A DNA stretch of 64,000 bases from JABDMH01 sp965223165. Lineage in GTDB: Bacteria; Bacteroidota; Bacteroidia; Chitinophagales; Saprospiraceae. The stretch spans positions 372,001 to 436,000 of the forward strand of contig CBDCVQ010000007.1 in the NCBI GenBank assembly GCA_965223165.1, read 5' to 3'. This document shows positions 1 to 6,735 of this stretch, in pieces. The position numbers and the translations under genes are program-made. Each line of letters begins with the position of its first letter. Position 1 is the stretch's first letter. A model generated the notes under the pieces. It ran no database searches. It was not told where the DNA came from and worked only from the letters and a program-made list of their open reading frames with translations.

Positions 1-314
1 GTAACACTCAGATCCGTAATACCCGGTTTGAAATCGTCAAGGTACCGCAAGCGCTCGGACAATGGCGTAACTAGTGACCTATCGGATACCATCGTGCAGC
101 GTAGCACTGCACGTCGATTTCATGACTACTGGTGTATGTCAGATGGTTTTCGTCTGCGACTTGCGGGCGGTGGATGCTTTCATTTGGTGGCTGGAATACG
201 ATCTCAACCAATGCCAAAGCTACAACCCAGCGGCCTAGAACTCCTAGAACCATGCGTTCTGATGCAGAACTAAAAGTTCTAAGTTAGAACTACAGGTTCT
301 AAGCCATCGAGCTC
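1..314. other. Gene-poor left edge, no supported gene
   Basis: Only short open frames without recognisable protein character occur here. On the minus strand the first 20 bases carry a variant of the motif ACGGATTTGAGTGTT that also lies behind the small peptide gene at 1353-1499, so a related 3' flank may begin just outside the window. The right part contains the half-site array listed separately. Confidence 0.5.
237..300. promoter_or_regulatory. Array of alternating AGAAC/GTTCT half-sites
   Basis: Three perfect dyads of the form AGAAC-N5-GTTCT start at 246, 266 and 286, exactly 20 bp apart. The five-base gaps between them make six half-sites alternate at a strict 10-bp pitch, about one helical turn, so all face the same side of the DNA. 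A further AGAAC half-site sits at 237. The array ends 15 bp beyond the stop codon of the XRE regulator at 315-653. It looks like a multi-site operator for a dimeric DNA-binding protein, perhaps that regulator acting on a gene to the left. The ligand is inferred; the spacing is seen directly. The sequence has no T-run, so a terminator is unlikely. Confidence 0.5.
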
Positions 315-653
315 TTATGGTGGTAGCACAAGTATCTCATTGGGGTGGACTTCAAAGATCTCGCACAGCCTGCGCAAGCGTTCTACGGTCATCCGGGTCT
401 CGGCCCGCTCGAGCTTGCTATAAGCACGTTGCGAGATGCCCAATAGGTGGGCGACATACTCTTGCGAAAAGCCACGTAGGACTCGCAGTTGGCGGATAGA
501 TTGGGGTATGGTCAGACGGTCATGATCTGTTGGGCGCATACATGTAAATTGTGGTGTGGCGCGGTTTCTATGTCTCACGGCAGACACATCAACCACACTT
601 AAAACGCTGCAAACGTCAAATATTGAGCAATGAAAGCACATTTTTTCTCCCAT
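315..653 (-). CDS. XRE-family helix-turn-helix transcriptional regulator
   Basis: Residues about 48-108 form a complete Cro/C1-type helix-turn-helix: IRQLRVLRGFSQEYVAHLLG, then an ISQRAYSKLERAET recognition-helix region, then a third helix and a hydrophobic VLPP end. The first 38 residues (cysteine-rich, unstructured) look unlike the family; the internal ATG at 539 would give a 74-residue protein that is nearly all DNA-binding domain and is the more likely start. There is no effector or dimerisation domain, so this resembles small phage-type or toxin-antitoxin-type repressors. No toxin partner is visible beside it. An ordered half-site array lies immediately past its stop and is a plausible target. 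The family call is firm; the regulon is unknown. Confidence 0.8.
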   Translation of the reverse strand: MGEKMCFHCSIFDVCSVLSVVDVSAVRHRNRATPQFTCMRPTDHDRLTIPQSIRQLRVLRGFSQEYVAHLLGISQRAYSKLERAETRMTVERLRRLCEIFEVHPNEILVLPP

Positions 654-1208
654 ACCGGGACAGGCACAGCAGTACCATGAACCATATCGGTCCGATCTCC
701 CAACACTCAGTCTTCATACAGTGGGTGAACGCTCCGTACCCAGTTTAAACCTAATCACTACTGATCAGATGATCCGGAGCATCCGGGTGGCGTATGTGTT
801 AGCTACCTATAAATTGCGATGGCTAAGATAGAGGTGGCGCCTTGTCCAAGCAAGGACAGTTAAGCCATTTTCGGAACCACTAGTTTGGAGCTCATACCTG
901 ATCTCATGAGTCTAATACCTTATGTATCACCTTCTTATGCATATGCTCCCGGAACCCCTACCATGCAAACAGCTTGCCTCTCCAAGGTCACTCATGGCCA
1001 GTTCGGTACGGACATGTGCCATCTGACGCATGTGCAAAGGACTCCGACAGAGGCGATTATGCGCACGAAATGCTGGGGGGGGGAGGTGCGACGGCCGCCA
1101 TGGACGCCATTTGCACACTGCATCAAGGTAGGTGCAGTATAGTATAGCGATGGAGATGATCCAGGGAGCATAGGTGCGGTAAACCCCTATCGTTCAGGAG
1201 CATACATA
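654..1208. other. Non-coding stretch between XRE gene and terminators
   Basis: No open frame with protein-like composition is seen on either strand. An eight- to nine-base G run lies near 1075-1083. This probably holds the promoter of the minus-strand XRE gene and degenerate accessory sequence; nothing else can be supported. Confidence 0.4.
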
Positions 1209-1209
1209 T

Positions 1210-1245
1210 AAAAAATCACCCCAAGCCGCTAAGCCGTGGGGTGAT
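1210..1245 (-). terminator. Rho-independent terminator (distal of two)
   Basis: Arms ATCACCCC (1215-1222) and GGGGTGAT (1238-1245) are perfectly complementary with a 15-base loop. Read on the minus strand the stem is followed directly by a T run (A run 1210-1215 on the plus strand). It is the second terminator behind the small peptide gene at 1353-1499. Confidence 0.8.
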
Positions 1246-1274
1246 CTAAAACACACTCAAAACCGTCTTTTTTG

Positions 1275-1306
1275 GAAAAAAGAGCCCGCGGCGGAGAACC
1301 GCGAGC
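1275..1306 (-). terminator. Rho-independent terminator behind small peptide gene
   Basis: On the minus strand the stem GCTCGCGG / CCGCGGGC (plus-strand 1284-1306, one mismatch, 7-base loop) is followed by TCTTTTTT. It lies about 47 bp past the stop codon of the 48-residue peptide gene, as expected for a short monocistronic transcript. Confidence 0.8.
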
Positions 1307-1352
1307 ACTTTATTAAACACTCAAATCCGTAGTATATAGAAAAGTTAAATCT

Positions 1353-1499
1353 TTACCATCCATCGGTCGACTCTCCAATATCCATCCAAACCTGCGTATG
1401 CACGACTTCTGACTTGTCAAAGCCCTTCTTCGGAGTTTTAACCGAAGTTGTGTTCAGAGTGGCGATTGATATTAAAATCGAAAATAATATATGTAACAT
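1353..1499 (-). CDS. Small exported peptide, 48 residues, unknown function
   Basis: I read this gene directly from the minus strand; it is shorter than usual gene-finding cut-offs. It starts with MLHILFSILISIATLNTTS, a hydrophobic segment like a short signal peptide, followed by a charged stretch (VKTPKKGFDKSEVV) and an acidic, aromatic end (VWMDIGESTDGW). There is no cysteine. Two strong intrinsic terminators follow on the same strand, which supports transcription as a discrete short mRNA. It is divergent from the tandem 502-residue helical proteins, 153 bp away. No family is recognised. Possibilities are a secreted signalling peptide, a small periplasmic protein or a leader peptide. That it is a real gene is likely; the role is not known. 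Confidence 0.6.
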   Translation of the reverse strand: MLHILFSILISIATLNTTSVKTPKKGFDKSEVVHTQVWMDIGESTDGW

Positions 1500-1601
1500 T
1501 TGGTTTACTTTCTTAACTTTAGGCTAAGTTACCGCCTCTCATGGTGCCAAAACAGGACACTTTACATCCTTTTGTGCCTAGGAGATCTTTAAGTAAAGTG
1601 T

Positions 1602-1609
1602 TAGTTTTG
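1602..1609 (+). promoter_or_regulatory. Candidate Bacteroidota -7 element
   Basis: TAGTTTTG fits the phylum's -7 consensus TAnnTTTG and lies 43 bp before the ATG at 1653. A TTG at the expected -33 distance is not present, the nearest being several bases too far, so this is tentative. Confidence 0.3.
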
Positions 1610-1652
1610 CAACTATATAGCCTGTGAAACAGCTATTTAGATGTGATACTTC

Positions 1653-3161
1653 ATGAAGACCCTTGTACAACTCGCCAGGATAGTTAGCAAGAACAAGATC
1701 AAGTCCATCCAGATCTTAGATCATCAGATCAAGAGCGATAGACTATATGATTTTTATGAGCGGATACTAAATGAGGAGCTAAAATCGGACCAAGAAGCCG
1801 CAAGATTTTACTTTGGTTCGGAAGCGGATAACTACAAATACCGCAAACTCAAAAACAGACTTAGGGACAGGCTCTACAATACACTCTTTTTCATCGACAC
1901 TAGCAGCCCTAAATTCAATGAACACCAAAGGGCATTTTATACATGCCAGAAATACCTAATCACTATCAAACTGCTATTGGCAAGATATGCTCGTAAGTCT
2001 GCCATCCAATTGATGCGCAAGACGCTTAAGCAAGCAGAAAAATATGAGTTCACGATGATCTGCCTTGAGCTTTATGAGTTACTGCGTAGTCATTACGCAC
2101 TCATGGATGTGAATCGCTCGAAGTATGATCGTGCTGTACGGAAGGTGAAGTTCTATGAGACAGAATGCGCTGCCGAGAAGATTTGCGACGAGATGCATCA
2201 GGACTTCAGCCTCATTGTGGCGGAGGGCAAGATGCTTCCATCAGCAATTATCAAGATTGGCGAGGACTATGCTGACAAGTTCAACGAACTGTACGGCCCT
2301 TCGAGAACTTTTCGCTTCTATCTGGTCTACTTCTTCTTCCAGATTCAACTTGCTAAAATCAAGGGAGACTACAAACTACTAATCGAAATCTGCGATAATG
2401 CTATTAAACAGCTGTCTGCAAAGCCCTTCGTGTCGAAGCATTTCATTGGTGTGTTTCATTATAACCGACTCCAGTCCTACATTCAGCTCCAGGACTACAC
2501 GAGTGCCGAGAAGATTGCTGATGTCTGCCTCACTTATTTTGAGAAGGACACCGTTAGATGGTTTAATATACAGGACTATTACTTCATCCTCTGTATGCAT
2601 ACAAAGAGGTACCAAGAAGCTTATTTAGTATTTCGCACCGTGTTTCAGAACAAACACTTCCCGTATCAATTTCAGAATAAAGATGAAGTTTGGTATACGA
2701 AGCAGGCCTACCTATACTATCTCCTAAAGATCCAAAAACTTGCATTACCCCCTCACAATGCACTCTCTAGATTTCGACTGCAAAAGTTCTTGAATCAAGT
2801 TCCCGCCTTCTCCATGAAAAAACGCCTTGAGAACATCCCCATTTTGCTGGTGCAGATTTTAATCCTGATCCTGGAAAAAGACTATGACCGACTTAGTAGT
2901 CGCATAGATGCTGTTGAAAAATACACATCTAGATACCTTCGCAAGGACGAGAACTTCCGTTCAAATTGTTTTATAAAGATGTTGCTTGAAATTCCTAAAA
3001 GGAATTTCCATAGGCGCGCAGTCGAACGTCATGCTAAAAAGTATGTACAAAAACTCTCAGCCGTGCCCTTGCAGATCGCGGATCAGCCATTTGAAATAGA
3101 AATCATCCCTTATGAGGACCTGTGGGAGTACACCCTCGGGTCACTAGGGGCAAAATCCTAA
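1653..3161 (+). CDS. Helical-repeat protein of unknown function, tandem copy 1
   Basis: This is a 502-residue cytoplasmic protein with no signal peptide and no membrane segment. It is almost wholly helical, with repeated aromatic/alanine pairs (for example DYTSAEKIADVCLTYFEK, RYQEAYLVFRTVF) that resemble TPR-like repeats; I see no enzymatic motif. The N-terminus (LVQLARIVSKNKIKSI) and the C-terminus (FEIEIIPYEDLWEYTLGSL) are the parts best shared with the next gene, which has the same length. The gene is visibly richer in A+T than most of the window, which suggests an accessory origin. It is divergent from the small exported peptide gene at 1353-1499, and its downstream neighbour starts 80 bp after its stop. 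A regulatory or scaffolding role is possible but unproven. Confidence 0.75.
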   Translation: MKTLVQLARIVSKNKIKSIQILDHQIKSDRLYDFYERILNEELKSDQEAARFYFGSEADNYKYRKLKNRLRDRLYNTLFFIDTSSPKFNEHQRAFYTCQKYLITIKLLLARYARKSAIQLMRKTLKQAEKYEFTMICLELYELLRSHYALMDVNRSKYDRAVRKVKFYETECAAEKICDEMHQDFSLIVAEGKMLPSAIIKIGEDYADKFNELYGPSRTFRFYLVYFFFQIQLAKIKGDYKLLIEICDNAIKQLSAKPFVSKHFIGVFHYNRLQSYIQLQDYTSAEKIADVCLTYFEKDTVRWFNIQDYYFILCMHTKRYQEAYLVFRTVFQNKHFPYQFQNKDEVWYTKQAYLYYLLKIQKLALPPHNALSRFRLQKFLNQVPAFSMKKRLENIPILLVQILILILEKDYDRLSSRIDAVEKYTSRYLRKDENFRSNCFIKMLLEIPKRNFHRRAVERHAKKYVQKLSAVPLQIADQPFEIEIIPYEDLWEYTLGSLGAKS

Positions 3162-3241
3162 ATCTCCAACTCGAATGCGTCTCTGCTTACACGGCCACAG
3201 CACCCTCCAGCAATCATTTGAAGATTTTAACTCCGCATCAC

Positions 3242-4750
3242 ATGCACTCCCTCCAACAACTCGTCGATGTCGTCTCCAAAAACAAGGTCAAGTCTATCCG
3301 CACGCTAGAGCCCCGGGCCCACGAGAAGCCCGACATGCTCCATGACTTCTATGATCGACTGACCAAAGGGCAATTCGCCGACGACGAAGAAGCAGCTGAA
3401 TTTTATGGCTATGAAAGCGCTTCGTGCAAGGCATATCGGAAGCAACGAGCCAAATTGGCTGATCGTTTGTACAATTCGGTATTTTTCATCGATACGGCTT
3501 CACCCAAATTCAACAAGCATCAGAAAGCCTTTTATAACTGCAATAGGCACTTGTCGGCTGCCAAACTGCTACTTGGCCGCGGCGCCAGGACAGCAGCGAT
3601 GACACTTCTCAAGAGAATACTTGTCCAGTCCAAGAAATACGAACTGACGTGGATCACCCTGGAATCATATCGCCAACTCATGCTACATCATGCCCTCGTC
3701 ACGTTGGATCGGACTCGTTTTGAAAAAGCCAGAGCCAACGTGCGACATTTTCAGAAAATATACGATCACGAGAACGAGGCAGCGGAACTGTATAATGATT
3801 TTGGTCTCGACGTGGCGCTGGGCAAAATTGATCCCGATATCTTGAGGAAGAAAGGAGATAACTATATTGCCATCCTCGAGCAGAGCACCAAAGAAGCTGA
3901 CTCTTTTTATCTCCATTCGATATTCTACTTTCTTAGACTCAGATACTGCGACCTTTTCCCTAGCCACGAGCAAAGATTGACTGTCTGCGACGAGGCCTTA
4001 GCCTACTTCGCCACGAAGGAATTTGTGTCAGACTATTTCGTAGGCGCCTTCTATTACCACAAGGTCACCTCTTTGACACAGTTGCAGCGCTATTCTCAGG
4101 CAAAAAAGATTTCGACGAAATGCCTGGTACTCTTTGAGGAAGGTTCTAACCGATGGTACAATTCGCATAAATTTCATTTCATCCTCAGTATTCACACCAA
4201 GGACTACGAATCTGCATCAGAGGTATATCACAGGGTGGTAAACACCAAGCTATTCCGTCATCGACACCCAAACAGAAGGCAAGAATGGATTTTGAAGGGG
4301 GCATATCTCTACTACTTGCACCGAATGAATAAATTACCGCTACGGGCCCAAGGCAAATTGACAAGATTTAGATTGCACAAATTTCTAAACGATCTACCCC
4401 AAGCGAGTTCCAAGAAACGCAAGGAAAACATTCCGATCACTGTACTACAACTATTACTTACTGTCCTGGATAGAAATGCCGAGGTACTGCACGCAAAGAC
4501 AGAAGCCGCCAAAAAATACCTCCAAAGGCACCTTGATGAAGATCTACACTTTCGCTCAACGAATTTCATCAGAATGATCGTCGAGATTTCTAAGCAAAAT
4601 TTCGACCCCTCCTTAATCAGGGAGCAAACAAGCAAGTACTTGGAGGCCATCACCGCAAGGCCACTCCGAGACGCCAACCAATCCGACGAAATAGAAATCA
4701 TCCCCTACGAGCACCTCTGGGAGTACACCCTGGAGTCCCTGGACAAATAG
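3242..4750 (+). CDS. Helical-repeat protein of unknown function, tandem copy 2
   Basis: The open frame begins at 3122, but the ATG at 3242 aligns the protein end to end with copy 1 and gives the same length, 502 residues. By eye about 40-50% of residues match copy 1, with near-identical blocks such as DRLYN..FFIDT.SPKFN.HQ.AFY and IEIIPYE.LWEYTL.SL. Helical TPR-like pattern, no signal peptide, no catalytic motif. Codon choice is more GC-rich than in copy 1, so the two are old duplicates or were acquired separately. The gene converges on the MutS-family gene (16 bp between stops). Function unknown. Confidence 0.75.
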   Translation: MHSLQQLVDVVSKNKVKSIRTLEPRAHEKPDMLHDFYDRLTKGQFADDEEAAEFYGYESASCKAYRKQRAKLADRLYNSVFFIDTASPKFNKHQKAFYNCNRHLSAAKLLLGRGARTAAMTLLKRILVQSKKYELTWITLESYRQLMLHHALVTLDRTRFEKARANVRHFQKIYDHENEAAELYNDFGLDVALGKIDPDILRKKGDNYIAILEQSTKEADSFYLHSIFYFLRLRYCDLFPSHEQRLTVCDEALAYFATKEFVSDYFVGAFYYHKVTSLTQLQRYSQAKKISTKCLVLFEEGSNRWYNSHKFHFILSIHTKDYESASEVYHRVVNTKLFRHRHPNRRQEWILKGAYLYYLHRMNKLPLRAQGKLTRFRLHKFLNDLPQASSKKRKENIPITVLQLLLTVLDRNAEVLHAKTEAAKKYLQRHLDEDLHFRSTNFIRMIVEISKQNFDPSLIREQTSKYLEAITARPLRDANQSDEIEIIPYEHLWEYTLESLDK

Positions 4751-4766
4751 CATCTGGCCAAGGCGA

Positions 4767-6542
4767 TCACAGCTCCACGTCGATACCCATCTTGCGCATG
4801 AGTATCGATGCATTAAAGCTGGTGCAAATGCCCCGCTTGATCCGGTAGTCAAAAAAGAGCCGCTCATCCTTGATCTCTACGTCGAAGTACCAGTTTTCGA
4901 TGGCGCCTTCGTGCTGAGCCTCCAGCGCCGTCAGGGATAGATCGTGAGTGGCCACCAGACCTGCTCCTTGATATCGCAGCAACTGCTTGATCAACGCCTC
5001 ACTGCCCCGATGCCGGTCCCCACTATTGGTCCCCTTCAAGATCTCGTCCAGCAAAAACAAGACTGGCTCTGGGCCCTGCACGGCCTCGATGATCCTTTGC
5101 AACCTGGCGAGCTCTGCATAAAAGCTGCTCGCCTGCTCGTGTAGAGCGTCCTGGGTCCGCATGCTGGTGTATAGCCGCACCGGCTGAAAAGTGAATCGAG
5201 TCGCACAGACCGGACCACCGATCATCGCCAGCACCAAATTGGCCCCTACCGTACGCAGAAAGGTGGACTTGCCCGCCATATTGGAGCCGGTGATCAGCTT
5301 GATGTGGCCGGCCAGGGGCATCGATAGATCATTGGTAATCCGGGTAGCCGGCAGGATCAAGGGGTGACCGAGGCCCACCGCCTCAAGGTGCGGCTCCTCG
5401 CTCAAGGTGGGAAAACACCAATCAGGGTGGCTGTGCGCCAGATTGCCTAACCCCGAGATGGCATCGACCTCCGCCAAGGCTTCAAACCAAGCCTCCAAGT
5501 GCGGCGCCACCGACGATTTGATCTTCTCCAGTCGATGCACCCAGTGAAGATCCCACAACCCAAAGAGATTAAACAGAATCGCAAAAAAATTGTCCCGGAC
5601 ATTGAGCTGACCAACCGCATAGGACAGCTCCTGTATCTGAGACGACGGTTGTCCTGCCTGCACCGCCGCCAGGTGCTCACGCAGGTAAGCGGATTGCCAG
5701 TCCGGCTGTTCGACCCACGCCAGGAGCGACGCATAGGTCTTGAGCATCGCCTCACTATCCGAGACCTGCCGGTGAATCTCGTCCACCTCCGCCTTGGTAC
5801 GCCAGAGCCAGTAGGCGGAAAGCAGCAAGGGCAGCCATGCCCAACGCAAGCCCCACTGCCAAGCCAGGATAAGACAGGACGGCAGCACCACAAAGGGCAA
5901 TAGCCGAGCACACCAGATCCACATCGGCCGACCCTTCATCAGGTCTGCGCCGCGGATCCACTCCCGCAACTTTGTCAGATGATTTGGATCATCCTCGACA
6001 AAATGGCCCTTCGCCTGGAAAGTCTGTCGCCAATCGACCCTACTGGCCAACTCCCGCACCGCTCCCTGCCTGGGCATGTCTATATGGTCCAGGCCACTCG
6101 ACATCCAGCCCGCTAGTTTCTCTCTGCCTACCTCCGTCACCGCCCGGCTGACCTGCTGAAAGAGGCTATGCGCTCCAAATAGGTCCAAATCTGCACTGTA
6201 CGGATGACGGTGATCCAGGTAAGACGTGCCCTCCACATTCCAGCTCACATCTCCCGTCAAGGCCAGGCCTTCTCTCTCATTGATCCGGCACATTTCTCGA
6301 TAAAAATCTGCCTGACGGACGAGCCCCTCATGCCATCGAACAAAGCGCACAAAACCGACCAATGCTAAAAGAAGTCCTACCAGACCCCACCCGGACCCCA
6401 CTTGAAAAGCCAGGATCACGGCCGCCACGCCACCAAAGAAAAGGACCAAGCGTGCATAGCTGTAGCGTTCAAAGCGGCGCTGCCAGTGGCTCGCCTCCTT
6501 GGCAAATCGTGCTGCTCGCTGCTGATATTCTTCCACCTTCAT
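4767..6542 (-). CDS. Membrane-associated MutS-family ATPase
   Basis: The C-terminal third is a MutS domain V ATPase: Walker A GSNMAGKSTFLRT at about residues 418-430, the DALHEQASSFYAE signature region, Walker B LFLLDEILKGTNSGDR near 495 and an ATHD switch near 530. The N-terminal mismatch-recognition domain of true MutS is missing. Instead there are two predicted membrane hairpins (about residues 30-70 and 235-275). This matches a Bacteroidota subfamily of roughly 590 residues with N-terminal membrane segments whose role in repair is not established. I chose the ATG at 6542 (591 residues) because the earlier frame adds an unrelated 36-residue extension. It is divergent from the S9 peptidase with a 193-bp shared promoter region. 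Calling it mutS would overstate its function. Confidence 0.85.
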   Translation of the reverse strand: MKVEEYQQRAARFAKEASHWQRRFERYSYARLVLFFGGVAAVILAFQVGSGWGLVGLLLALVGFVRFVRWHEGLVRQADFYREMCRINEREGLALTGDVSWNVEGTSYLDHRHPYSADLDLFGAHSLFQQVSRAVTEVGREKLAGWMSSGLDHIDMPRQGAVRELASRVDWRQTFQAKGHFVEDDPNHLTKLREWIRGADLMKGRPMWIWCARLLPFVVLPSCLILAWQWGLRWAWLPLLLSAYWLWRTKAEVDEIHRQVSDSEAMLKTYASLLAWVEQPDWQSAYLREHLAAVQAGQPSSQIQELSYAVGQLNVRDNFFAILFNLFGLWDLHWVHRLEKIKSSVAPHLEAWFEALAEVDAISGLGNLAHSHPDWCFPTLSEEPHLEAVGLGHPLILPATRITNDLSMPLAGHIKLITGSNMAGKSTFLRTVGANLVLAMIGGPVCATRFTFQPVRLYTSMRTQDALHEQASSFYAELARLQRIIEAVQGPEPVLFLLDEILKGTNSGDRHRGSEALIKQLLRYQGAGLVATHDLSLTALEAQHEGAIENWYFDVEIKDERLFFDYRIKRGICTSFNASILMRKMGIDVEL

Positions 6543-6735
6543 CTCGGCACGTGAATATAAACGGAAAGAAAATGACAAAGTCCTCTGGCATGGGTCCGAG
6601 CTGTGCAATGATGAGTCGAGCATAAGGGGTGGCGCCTTACCGGTGATCATTATAGGTCCTTCTAGTCATCCCCGATCTGGACGACTCACCATCTGGTTTT
6701 TTGCTAACTTCCTCGCCCTCAATCTGGGACAGATC

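Noticed and set aside
28..273. 81-codon frame at the left edge
   Set aside because: No family resemblance, no start signal, atypical composition, and it ends inside the half-site array.
315..653. XRE gene as antitoxin of a toxin-antitoxin pair
   Set aside because: No small partner gene of toxin type overlaps or adjoins it on the same strand inside the window.
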